DNA of 64,000 bases from assembly GCA_965279165.1 (NCBI GenBank), contig OZ257140.1, positions 2,418,001 to 2,482,000 of the forward strand, written 5' to 3'. This DNA comes from JBAYIE01 sp965279165. Its GTDB lineage: Bacteria > Bacteroidota > Bacteroidia > UKL13-3. Below the pieces are notes generated by a model. It saw nothing but the letters and a program-made list of their open reading frames with translations. It did not search any database and had not been told where the DNA came from. A program made the position numbers and the translations under genes. Positions 44,705 to 54,900 of the stretch are shown here, piece after piece. How positions within the stretch are numbered: the stretch's first letter is position 1; each line of letters starts with the position of its first letter.

Positions 44705-45517
44705 ATGTTTAAATCGGATACAAAAAAGGCAGTTCGTGCAAAGAAATACTTGGGTCAACATTTTTTAAATGATGAACAAATAGCTGCTGATATAGTTGAA
44801 GCTTTAACGTCGGTAATTAACACTTCTTATGTATTAGAAATTGGTCCTGGCATGGGAGTTTTAACCAATAAATTAATTACCCATTCAGGATTCGAAACGC
44901 ATGCTGTAGATATTGATAAGGAATCTATCGCTTGGTTAAAAGAGAATATGCAGGAAATGCAGGATAGAATTATTGAGGGTGATTTTCTGCAACTCAATCT
45001 GCAGGAATTGTTCCACAAACCGTTTTCTATCATTGGGAATTTTCCATATAATATTTCTTCTCAAATTGTTTTTAAGATATTAGAGAATAAGGATATTATT
45101 CCTCTAATGGTTGGTATGTTTCAGAAAGAGGTAGGAGAACGTATATGTGCTTCTCCCGGAAATAAAAGTTATGGTATTTTAAGTGTGCTTACACAGTTTT
45201 ATTACCATACAACTTATCTATTTACCGTTTCCGAAAATGTATTTACCCCACCACCAAAAGTTAAGTCGGGGGTGATACGTTTAACCAGAAAGTCAAATGA
45301 CTTTGATATAGATGAAAAGTTATTTTTCCGAACCGTAAAAATTGCGTTTAACCAACGCAGAAAGAAGTTGAGAAATGCATTAAGTTCTTTTGGTATACCG
45401 GATGAGGATTTGAAGGAATCGGGTTATATGGATAAACGTGCCGAAGAATTAAATGTGGAAGATTATGTATTACTTACCAAATTGGTAATCAAACATGGAA
45501 AAAGTAATAACGGATAA
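44705..45517 (+). CDS. rsmA: 16S rRNA (adenine1518/1519-N6) dimethyltransferase RsmA
   Basis: Starting at ATG 44705 (270 residues; a GTG at 44696 overlapping the previous stop is the alternative), the enzyme has AKKYLGQHFLND at the N-terminus, the SAM motif VLEIGPGMGVLT, and the catalytic motif GNFPYNISSQIVF in place of NxPY. It dimethylates two adjacent adenines in the 16S rRNA 3' end. Its last 23 bp overlap mgtE, so the two are cotranscribed; the pairing with the upstream CBS-type gene is also tight. Confidence 0.96.
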   Translation: MFKSDTKKAVRAKKYLGQHFLNDEQIAADIVEALTSVINTSYVLEIGPGMGVLTNKLITHSGFETHAVDIDKESIAWLKENMQEMQDRIIEGDFLQLNLQELFHKPFSIIGNFPYNISSQIVFKILENKDIIPLMVGMFQKEVGERICASPGNKSYGILSVLTQFYYHTTYLFTVSENVFTPPPKVKSGVIRLTRKSNDFDIDEKLFFRTVKIAFNQRRKKLRNALSSFGIPDEDLKESGYMDKRAEELNVEDYVLLTKLVIKHGKSNNG

Positions 45518-46847
45518 TGCATTTGTGAAGAAGATAAGGGCTGAATTGTCAGAACCTGATCTAGAACCATTGCGTGAGGAATTGGTACATTTATATCCTC
45601 AGGATATTGCAGAATTATTAGGAAGATTAAATGCTGACGAATCCAGAATTATTATGCAGCTTACTGAGCGCGATAAAGCTGTGAAAGTTTTGGTTGAAAT
45701 GGAAGAGGAGGGAAGAAACCAGTTTCTGTCGGTATACCAACCCGGTGAAATAGCAGAACTTTTTATTCAGAATATGGATTCGGATGATGCCGTTTATGTT
45801 CTGGGATGTTTGCCATTTAAATTCAAGGAACAAATTATTTCTTCCATGTCGGATGTAGAATATGCATCCAACTTATTGTCTTTATTAAATTATGATGATT
45901 ATACTGCCGGTAGCTTGATGGCAGTTGAATTAGTAAAAGCATACGAGGATTGGACAGTGAAACAATGTATTGCTGAAATCAGACAACAAGCTGAAAATGT
46001 AGAAACGATTTATGTAGTATATGTTGTAGATAAAGTTGATCGGCTTATTGGTTTAATTACGTTGAAAAATATAATTTTATCACCATCCGAAACTATTTTA
46101 TCGACTGTTGTAAATAAGGAAGTAATTTCCGTTCTAACTTCCACTGACTCGGATACAATTGCCAATCTTTTTAAAAAGTATGATTTAGTTGTATTGCCCG
46201 TGGTAAATGCACTTGGGCAATTGGTTGGACGCATAACGGTAGATGATATCGTTGAAGTGATTAAAGAAGAAGCTGCAGAAGATTATCAATTAATGTCGGG
46301 TATTACAGAAGATGTTGTTTCTACCGATAAGGTATGGATACTCTCTAGGGCAAGATTACCTTGGTTGCTAATTGGTTTGGTTGGAGGAATTGCATCTTCC
46401 CGATTCATAGAATTATACGAATACCAATTGCAGATTCACCCTGAAATGGCATTTTTTATACCCTTGATTGCTGCAATGGGAGGTAACTCAGGTGTTCAAT
46501 CATCGGCCATCGTAGTGCAAGGACTTGCTAATAATACCATGGGTACCAACAATATTTTCCCTAAACTTTTGAAAGAATTAAGGGTGTCGTTCTTAAATGG
46601 AATTATTTGTTCGCTTTTGTTGTTTGCATACAATACTTTTTTCTCCGACTCGTATAGCTTAAGTTATACCGTGAGTGTGGCCTTATTTACAGTTATTGTA
46701 TTTGCCTCCTTACTGGGTACACTCATTCCTTTATTACTCGACCGACTGAAGGTAGATCCGGCTATTGCCACAGGTCCGTTTATAACAACCACCAACGATT
46801 TGCTGGGCTTAGCCGTTTATTTTAGTGTTGGACATTTGTTGTATTAG
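45495..46847 (+). CDS. mgtE: Magnesium transporter MgtE
   Basis: The 450-residue protein has the MgtE N domain (about 1-125; DIAELLGRLNADESRIIMQL), two CBS domains (about 130-255; VTVDDIVEVIKEEA at the end) and a five-helix transport domain with the pore sequence GGNSGVQSSAIVVQGLA near residue 332. It is a Mg2+-gated cation channel/transporter. The CBS and N domains sense magnesium on the cytoplasmic side. Start ATG 45495 overlaps rsmA. Confidence 0.96.
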   Translation: MEKVITDNAFVKKIRAELSEPDLEPLREELVHLYPQDIAELLGRLNADESRIIMQLTERDKAVKVLVEMEEEGRNQFLSVYQPGEIAELFIQNMDSDDAVYVLGCLPFKFKEQIISSMSDVEYASNLLSLLNYDDYTAGSLMAVELVKAYEDWTVKQCIAEIRQQAENVETIYVVYVVDKVDRLIGLITLKNIILSPSETILSTVVNKEVISVLTSTDSDTIANLFKKYDLVVLPVVNALGQLVGRITVDDIVEVIKEEAAEDYQLMSGITEDVVSTDKVWILSRARLPWLLIGLVGGIASSRFIELYEYQLQIHPEMAFFIPLIAAMGGNSGVQSSAIVVQGLANNTMGTNNIFPKLLKELRVSFLNGIICSLLLFAYNTFFSDSYSLSYTVSVALFTVIVFASLLGTLIPLLLDRLKVDPAIATGPFITTTNDLLGLAVYFSVGHLLY

Positions 46848-46854
46848 TAAGGGG

Positions 46855-47030
46855 TTAGGAATTAGTGATTAGGGGTTAGTGCTTAGTGCTTAGCGAATAG
46901 TGCTTGGTTAAGTATTATTTACCCGGATCGCAGGTAGGCTCAACTCATAACTTATAACTCATAACTTATAACTCATAACTTATAACTCATAACTTATAAC
47001 TCATAACTCATAACTCATCATTCATAATTA
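46855..47030. repeat. Period-7 tandem repeats between mgtE and the dehydrogenase gene
   Basis: First a block of TTAGTGA / TTAGTGC / TTAGCGA-type units (46857-46907), then about ten ATAACTC / ATAACTT alternations (46940-47018). No open frame or promoter can be assigned in the 262 bp between the genes apart from a short leader after 47030. Confidence 0.8.
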
Positions 47031-47109
47031 ACAAGAATGCAACCTTTTATTCCATTTCTCGAACTATTAGTTTAAAATCGTGCACAATTAGCTAAAGACG
47101 AAAAACAGA

Positions 47110-48042
47110 ATGAATATTCTGATCATTGATGATGTGCATGAACTTTTAACGGAAGGATTGGTTTTGGATGGACACACTGTTTCGTACCAACCATTATGGG
47201 GGAAAAATGAAATTCTTGCTGTAATTGGGAATTACGACGGATTGGTGGTTCGGTCTAAAATGAATTTCGATAAAAACGTTCTTTCTCATGCAGTAAAACT
47301 TAAATTTATAGGCAGGGCAGGTGCCGGTCTCGATAATATCGATATCCAATATTGTGCAACCCATGGTATCAAAGCATTTAATGCCGGGGAAGCCAATGCA
47401 GATGCGGTTGGCGAACAAACTATTGCCATGTTATTGGGATTATTTACCAATTTGGTAAAGGCCGATAAGGAAGTGAGATCCGGAGTATGGAATCGGGAAG
47501 ACAATCGTGGATTCGAACTTATTGGTTCGGTAATTGGATTGATTGGATATGGTAATACAGGTAAAGCAGTTGCCCGAAAATTAAGTGGATTTGGGGTGAA
47601 AGTATTGGCATATGACAAATACTTGAAGGATTATTCCGACGAATATGCCGAAGAAAGTTCCATGCAAAATTTGTTCAAGGAAGCCAATATTGTGAGTTTC
47701 CATGTTCCTTTAACCGCCGAAACCCAACACCTTGGGAATAGTGGGTTTTTCGATAAATTTCATCAACCAATTGTGGTTTTAAATTTATCGAGGGGTAAAG
47801 TGGTAAACACCTTGGATTTGGTTGACGGTTTAAAAAGCGGTAAAGTGATTGCAGCCGCATTAGATGTTTTGGAAAATGAACATCTCGAAAGTCTAACCAA
47901 AGAAGAGAAAATGGTATTTGATTATCTTACTCATTCCAATCAAATCATTCTAACACCGCATATAGGCGGTTGGACAAGGGAATCCTACAAAAAGATATCC
48001 GCGGTTTTACTGCATAAAATCAGAGAGTTAGCTTCTGATTGA
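47110..48042 (+). CDS. serA: D-2-hydroxyacid dehydrogenase, 3-phosphoglycerate dehydrogenase-like
   Basis: A 310-residue NAD-dependent enzyme without the C-terminal ACT regulatory domain. The Rossmann loop GLIGYGNTGKAVA lies near 138, and the catalytic triad is Arg (LSRGK), Glu (LENEHLE) and His (TPHIGGW). The early part SKMNFDKNVLSHAVKLKFIGRAGAGLDNI is the usual substrate side. It is best assigned as phosphoglycerate dehydrogenase for serine synthesis, although related hydroxyacid dehydrogenases look similar. No serC or serB lies nearby. Confidence 0.8.
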   Translation: MNILIIDDVHELLTEGLVLDGHTVSYQPLWGKNEILAVIGNYDGLVVRSKMNFDKNVLSHAVKLKFIGRAGAGLDNIDIQYCATHGIKAFNAGEANADAVGEQTIAMLLGLFTNLVKADKEVRSGVWNREDNRGFELIGSVIGLIGYGNTGKAVARKLSGFGVKVLAYDKYLKDYSDEYAEESSMQNLFKEANIVSFHVPLTAETQHLGNSGFFDKFHQPIVVLNLSRGKVVNTLDLVDGLKSGKVIAAALDVLENEHLESLTKEEKMVFDYLTHSNQIILTPHIGGWTRESYKKISAVLLHKIRELASD

Positions 48043-48156
48043 AAGTCGTGTAAAATTTAGTAATAACCATTTTTGATTAATTTGGTCAAATTACTTTAAT
48101 TTACCACTTCTTTAGATTGGAATATAGTACCCATAATTAATGAAAAGTGTAATTTG

Positions 48157-51100
48157 ATGAAAAAGGTATACAGTTTATTTTCAGCATTGCTGTTTTTGGT
48201 TTTTCTTGCTTCGGCTCAATCTCAGATGGGAGAAATAAGGGGAAAAATCACGGATTCCAAAACAAAGAAGCCACTCGATTATGCGAGTATTACCATTGAA
48301 TTAAATGGGGTTGTTAAAGCAACCACTTTGTCGGAAGATGATGGTTCTTATATTGTAAAAACCTTACAGCCCGGCGATTATACCGTAAAAGTAACCTATA
48401 CCGGTTATAGAAATGCCGTAGTTACCGACGTGGATGTTATCAGTGATCAGATTGCATTTGTTAATATTACCATGGAATCAACCGATGGAAAGGTGCTGGA
48501 TGAAGTAGTTATCAAACGCAAAAAGCCATTGGTTGACCCGGATCAGCGTGGATCTACAAAAACTTCAAAAGAAATTATGGCATTGCCTCAAAGGAATGCC
48601 AATATGATTGCAGGAACTACAGCCGGTGTAGATTCGAGAGCCGGTAGCACACCGAATTTTAGAGGTGCTAGGGCAGATGGTACCGCGTATTATGTAGATG
48701 GACAAAGGGTTTATGGCAGCTTGGGAGTTCCTCAAAATGCCATCGATCAGGTACAAGTAATTACCGGTGGAACGCCAGCACAATATGGAGATTTTATTGG
48801 AGGTGCCATTTCAATCAATACAAAAGCCCCTTCCCGCAACTGGAACCGAGGAATTGAGTTTATCACATCAACTCCATTTAACGGATATTTGGATAATTCG
48901 AATTTTAACGAACTCCAGGCTTTTATCTCAGGTCCGATAAAAATTGTGAACCAAGGGAAAGGCGATAAAGAACGCGTTTTGTTGGGATTCTCTTTTGCTT
49001 CAGATGTGGTGTATGCAAGAGACGGAAGGTTACCGGCAACTAAAATTTATACCCTTACCGAAGAAAAACAAAGAGAAATCAATAATGTGCCAATGGTACC
49101 GCAAAGTTCCGGAGGTTTTATCAATAAAGGCGAATATTTGTCGAATGCAGATTTACGTGAAGTAGATTATCGCCAGAATGCAGCCAGCTACCGACTCAAT
49201 ATTCAAGGTAATTTTGCTTATCAGCCGGCCAACAACATAACGGTTAAATTGGGTTATCAGGGCGAATATTCAAGGGGAAGAAACTTTAGTTATTATTATT
49301 CCTTGATGAACCCGGATAAAAACACCTTATCAACCGCAGCAACCGGACGTGTATACCTGCAGTTTACGCAGCGCTTCAATGAAAAGAGCGGTGAAGAAGC
49401 AAAAAAATCTTTGATTACCAACGCCTTTTATTCCGTTCGGGTATCGTATGAAAATAATTTCTCTCAATCCATGGATCCTGAATTTGAACATGATTTGTTT
49501 AAGTACGGTCATATCGGAAAACTAACCAGCTATTCGATGCCGGTTTATGGCAGGGTTGCCAAAGGGTTTGGCCAATCTCCGGATACGTTTACATTAGATG
49601 ATGGTAGAAAATTGGCATTAACCAATTATTACCGCCAGGTTGGTCATACCGATACCTTGTTAACTTTTCAACAAGCGGATTATAATGTGAACCGTGGTAA
49701 TTATACCAAACAGGTTTTTGATTATACCCAATCGCAAGGCGGCAGGATTTTTAGTTCTTCCCAGTTGCGTGCTTTAAATGGTTTGATTAATGGAGAGAAT
49801 CCTGCCAGTATTTATTCCGGATTATGGGGTAGCTCCGGAACCCAAACGACAGGAAGTTATGGAAAGTCAAATTCGGAAACCATACAATTGTATGTGATGA
49901 GTGAAGCGTCGGTTGGATCAAGAAGAAATTCGAAAAACAAACACGATATCCAATTTGGAATGAATTTCGAACAGCGTTTTATCCGTTCTTACAGTGTGGC
50001 AGGAACAGGCTTATGGACATTGATGCGTTTGTATACCAATAACCAGTTTCAGGGTATGGATGAATCAAATCCTATGGCAGGATTTGATCAAAATGGGGTG
50101 TTTAACGATACCATCAAATTTAACCGTCTTGTATTGGATTCAGCCCAAACCAATTTCGATAAAAACTTAAGAAATAAGTTGATCAGTTCAGGTGCAAAAG
50201 ATCAGTACGGAAATTATTATAACCAACAATCGTTTATCGATGTAAATTCATTGGATCCATCTACTTTTTCCCTTGATATGTTTAGTGCAGATGAATTATT
50301 GAATAATGGTAACTCCTATGTTTCTTATAGTGGTTACGATTATCTTGGAAACAGGGTAAAAGGCAAACCCGGCGTTAATAAATTCTTGAACGACCCGCTT
50401 AACCGAACCATCGGAGCTTACCAGCCAATTTATACAGCAGCTTGGTTACAAGATAAGTTTGTATTTAAAGATTTAATCGTTCGTATTGGTGTACGTATCG
50501 AAAGATTTGATGCGAACCAAGTGGTATTAAAAGATCCATATTCAATGGCTCCAATATATACTGCAGGAGATATTCGCAGAGCCGCGCAACAACCCGGAAA
50601 TAAATTAGGTGATCTTGCATCTTCCATTCCCGGTTCTGTTGGAGATGATTATGCAGTGTATGTAGATGATGCAACCGCATCTCCTGAAAAAGGCAATTTC
50701 AATTTGTCGGGTTTCAGAAATGGAAACGACTGGTTTGATAAAGAAGGTAACCCTGTAACTGACCCTAACACCTTATGGAAAAACTCAGTTGCCCAAGGCG
50801 CAAAAATCAACCGCAATACTCCTTATTTGGTAAATCCGGGTCAGACAAAACCGGATGCCGGTTCGTTTACTGATTATAAAGCGGATGTGCTTGTGTTGCC
50901 ACGTATTTCCTTCTCATTCCCAGTTTCGTCTACATCCCAATTCTTTGGAACTTATGATGTTTTGGCGCAACGACCTAGCAATAACGTAGGACAAATAGAC
51001 GATTATTATTACCTTACTTTACGTCAAGGTGCAGTATTGCAAAATCCGGATTTGAAAATGACAAGGGTAACCGATTATCAAATTGGATTCCGCCAACAAA

Positions 51101-51948
51101 TAGGTTCGGATGCAGCATTAGGTATCAAAGGTTCTTACCGCGAATTCAGAAATTTAATTCAGTTGTATAACTTTAACCAAGCATGGCCGGTTAATTATAC
51201 TTCTTTCTCCAATATCGATTTCTCTACCGTTAAATCCATTGATATTGAATATGAGTTAAGAGACTTAGGAAATGTTACTTTATCTGCAAATTATATGTTG
51301 CAATTTGCTGATGGTACAGGTTCAAATGCCGGTTCGAGTAGTGCGTTAATTGCAGCTAATTTGCCGCAACAACGTAATGTATTTCCTTTGGACTACGATA
51401 CCAGAAACACTTTAAAAGGTATCTTCGATTTCCATTACAAAGACGGAAAAGAGTATGATGGTCCGGTTGTAGGTGGCAGAAAAATATTTACCAATGCCGG
51501 TGTGAATGTAATTTTTAATTATGTTACCGGTCGTCCATACACCGAACAATTATTACCAACTCCGGAAGTAATGAGTTCAACCAATCGTCCTCAAGTTAAA
51601 GGTACACCAAACGGATCGCGTCAACCTTCCCAGTTTTATGCCGATATCAATATAGACAAAAACTTTATGTTCAGAAGCGAAAGTTTGGATGGCAAAACAA
51701 CTGTTTACAGATTGCGTATGTTCTTATGGATACAAAATGTATTTAACAACATCAATGCTTTGGGTGTTTATCGTTACACAGGATCTGCATACAGCGATGG
51801 ATTTATAAATTCAGTTCAGGCGGATGCAACTTTAAAGGCTGCAACCAATGCGCAATCTTTGGTTGACTTATATAATATCAGGGTAGTTGATCCGGGAGCT
51901 TTTGCCTTACCAAGATTAACCCGCCTTGGATTGGCTCTTTATTTTTAA
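48157..51948 (+). CDS. TonB-dependent receptor, large (CarboxypepD-regulatory-like)
   Basis: The ATG at 48157 (MKKVYSLFSALLFLVF) makes a signal peptide; an upstream TTG at 48154 adds one residue. The 1,263-residue protein has a carboxypeptidase-regulatory-like domain (about 28-115; ITDSKTKKPLDYASI), a plug domain (NANMIAGTTAGVDSRAGSTPNFRGAR, ends NANMIA and NFRGAR) and a very long barrel ending in aromatic F (LALYF). It is followed by a giant secreted protein and a PorV/PorQ-like barrel, forming a repeated Bacteroidota module. The exact substrate or cargo is not known. Confidence 0.9.
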   Translation: MKKVYSLFSALLFLVFLASAQSQMGEIRGKITDSKTKKPLDYASITIELNGVVKATTLSEDDGSYIVKTLQPGDYTVKVTYTGYRNAVVTDVDVISDQIAFVNITMESTDGKVLDEVVIKRKKPLVDPDQRGSTKTSKEIMALPQRNANMIAGTTAGVDSRAGSTPNFRGARADGTAYYVDGQRVYGSLGVPQNAIDQVQVITGGTPAQYGDFIGGAISINTKAPSRNWNRGIEFITSTPFNGYLDNSNFNELQAFISGPIKIVNQGKGDKERVLLGFSFASDVVYARDGRLPATKIYTLTEEKQREINNVPMVPQSSGGFINKGEYLSNADLREVDYRQNAASYRLNIQGNFAYQPANNITVKLGYQGEYSRGRNFSYYYSLMNPDKNTLSTAATGRVYLQFTQRFNEKSGEEAKKSLITNAFYSVRVSYENNFSQSMDPEFEHDLFKYGHIGKLTSYSMPVYGRVAKGFGQSPDTFTLDDGRKLALTNYYRQVGHTDTLLTFQQADYNVNRGNYTKQVFDYTQSQGGRIFSSSQLRALNGLINGENPASIYSGLWGSSGTQTTGSYGKSNSETIQLYVMSEASVGSRRNSKNKHDIQFGMNFEQRFIRSYSVAGTGLWTLMRLYTNNQFQGMDESNPMAGFDQNGVFNDTIKFNRLVLDSAQTNFDKNLRNKLISSGAKDQYGNYYNQQSFIDVNSLDPSTFSLDMFSADELLNNGNSYVSYSGYDYLGNRVKGKPGVNKFLNDPLNRTIGAYQPIYTAAWLQDKFVFKDLIVRIGVRIERFDANQVVLKDPYSMAPIYTAGDIRRAAQQPGNKLGDLASSIPGSVGDDYAVYVDDATASPEKGNFNLSGFRNGNDWFDKEGNPVTDPNTLWKNSVAQGAKINRNTPYLVNPGQTKPDAGSFTDYKADVLVLPRISFSFPVSSTSQFFGTYDVLAQRPSNNVGQIDDYYYLTLRQGAVLQNPDLKMTRVTDYQIGFRQQIGSDAALGIKGSYREFRNLIQLYNFNQAWPVNYTSFSNIDFSTVKSIDIEYELRDLGNVTLSANYMLQFADGTGSNAGSSSALIAANLPQQRNVFPLDYDTRNTLKGIFDFHYKDGKEYDGPVVGGRKIFTNAGVNVIFNYVTGRPYTEQLLPTPEVMSSTNRPQVKGTPNGSRQPSQFYADINIDKNFMFRSESLDGKTTVYRLRMFLWIQNVFNNINALGVYRYTGSAYSDGFINSVQADATLKAATNAQSLVDLYNIRVVDPGAFALPRLTRLGLALYF

Positions 51949-51966
51949 TTCGTAATTACTATTTGT

Positions 51967-54900
51967 ATGACTAATAAATTCAGGATTTTAATTCACACAT
52001 TCATTCTTGGTATATTCCTATCTTTCTCTGCTATTGCAAAGGAAAATATTGATGTCAAACCGGGAAATGGCCCTGTTAAAAAAGTGGGTAAATCATCCGG
52101 TTGCTTACCCGGCACAGCCAAAGTGGATTTGGATGTAAACAATGTTCGTACCACCATTTTAAATGGAGGGGATATGTGGTGGGACTTAAGTAACGCAAAA
52201 TACGAAGTGCCAAAAGTACAAGCCGGACAAGTAGCCAAGAACTCTTTGTTCTCTGGTGCATTATGGATAGGAGGAGTGGTTAGTGGAAATTTACGAATCG
52301 CTGCACAAACCTATCGCCAGAGTGGTAATGATTATTATCCGGGTCCTTTAACAGTTGGTACAGCTTCTATTGATGAGGCAACCTGTGCTGCATATGATAA
52401 AATTTATAAAGTTACGTTGCTCGATATTAATGATATCATTAACAAACCGGAAGAGCGTGTAAATGCTCCCGAGTGGCCTGCACAAAAGTTAATCGACGGA
52501 CGTTATTTAGCTCCATTTGTGGATGTAAATGGCAATGGCGAATATGAAGTTTTATTGGGAGATTATCCTTCTTTCGACTTTAATGTGAAGGATAATATTC
52601 CGGATATGATGTTGTTTATGGTTTATAACGACAAAGGAAATATTCACTCCGAAACAGAAGGTGCACCAATTGGATTGGAATTGCAAACTACTTGCTTTGC
52701 TTACTCAACCAACGATGCTATCAATAACATGACATTCTACCGTACAGTAGTTTACAACCGAAGTAATGAAACGATTGATAGCTGTATTTTCGGACAGTGG
52801 GTGGATGCGGATTTAGGAAATTATGCCGATGATTATGTGGAATGTGATGTAAACAGAAATTTGGGTATTTGTTATAATGGAGACGACGACGACGAAGGAA
52901 TTTTAGGTTATGGTTTAAATCCTCCAAGTATCGGAGTAAACTTCTTTTCAGGTCCATCAAGGTTAATTAAAGATTCAACCGAATCAGTTGTAATTGATAC
53001 AGTGGAGTTAGGATTGACCAAATTTGTTTATTATAATAACGATAGAACCCTTCAAGGTAATCCTAGCCGCCCGACCGATTATTGGAATTACTTAAATGGA
53101 AGATGGCGCGATGGTACCAGTATTACTTACGGTGGAAATGGAAAAGGTGGAAGTGATACAGCTAGTTTTATGTTTCCGGGAAGTACCGATCCTGCAAAAC
53201 GCGCGGATTGGACCGAAAGAATTGCACAAAACCAAACCGGTGACCGTAGGTTCTTACAAACAGCAGGAACTTTTAGCTTGTTGCCGGGTGCAAAAAATAC
53301 CGTTACAATCGGTGTTGTTTGGTCGAGAGCAGCTACAGGTGGTGCCACAGGATCCTTCTCTTTATTAAAGCAAGCAAGCGACAAGGCTGCAATTTTATTT
53401 AGAAATAATTTTAAAATTGTTGCCGGTCCGGATGCCCCTAAAATTGATATCGTGGAATTGAATCGCGAATTAATTATTAAGATTTCGAATGCAGATACGA
53501 TCGAAAGTTTTAATACCGATTTTGCAGGTTCTTGTACATCCAAAACAAATTATAAATTCCAGGGATATCAAATATTCCAGGTTAAAACACAAAATGTTCC
53601 TAGCGATTTTTATGATCTTTCACAATGTCGTTTGGTTGCACAATTTGATTTGAACGATGGTATAACCCGTTTGGTTAACTCGATTAATGATCCGGAATTA
53701 GGTGAAGACGTGAAGAAAATAATGGTTACCGGAAACGATGATGGAATAAAGCATACCTTTAAAATTAAGGACGATGCGTTTTCCACTTCTTCAGATAAAG
53801 CACTTTCCAATTTTACTAACTACCATTATGTAATTTTATCCTATGCTTCAGCAACCAATTGCTCTACAGACCCTACACAATATTTGCCAAGTCGTAAAAC
53901 CATTGGCGAAATCGAATTAAAAGTATACTCTGCTACACCACACGACCCAAGTTCGGCGAATAATGGTACGCAATTGAATGCTAACTATGGCGACGGATTT
54001 CCGGTAACCCAGGTAGAAGGTATGGGTAATGGTGGTTTTGCATTGGAATTAACCCAACAAGCAATTCAAGAAGCTTTGGGCTCTGCAAACGGATATCGTT
54101 CGGTTACACGTTCGTATGTGGCTAGTTACGGACCAATAGCAGTTAAAGTAATTGATCCGTTAAAAGTGCCAAATGCAAGTTTCCATTTATGGTTAAGAGA
54201 TACAACCGGTAACAACAATAAAATTGATACTTTAAGTAAGAAAACAATCTGGTACATGAAAAACATGACAACCGGAGAAGTAATCAGAGGAAAGAATTTT
54301 ATAGGAAGTACATACGAACAAATTTTTGCAGAATGGGGATTAGCGGTAGAAATGAAACAATCATTGATGCCGGGGGATGTTGAAAATACGGAAGATATCA
54401 GCAATGGATATATTTCTGCAAGTGTTGATTGGAGTAAATCACCGAATATTTGGTTGTCGAATGTAACCGATGAAGACCCTAATTTTGCCGCGGCTCCGGA
54501 ATATAAAAATGTAATGAACTGGATTCGTGCCGGTAAATTTGGAACGCCGGATTTTAAAAACGGTCAACTTGATGATTTTGCAGAAAATATTGGAACCAGC
54601 GGTAATCCGGTTTGGTCTCCTGTTGATCCGCGAAAGAATTTTGCTAAAATCTTAAATGGAACTTGGTCACCATATTGTATCGCTTCCAGATGGAGAACGA
54701 ACTCCGGATCTACTTTCCCTTCTTTTGGAGCGGCATGGGATGGTACAACCGGTTCAAATGTGGGATTAGGAACGTATAGCTCGGATAACGAATTGAAGGA
54801 TTTACACAGTGTTAATTTTGTAATCACCCCAGATAAATCTTTGTGGACTCGTTGTTTTGTAGTTGAAACAGGTGAGAATGCTAACTTAAACCAAGGTAAA

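Noticed and set aside
46940..47018. Possible CRISPR array
   Set aside because: Units are contiguous seven-base repeats with no spacers and no cas genes in the window.
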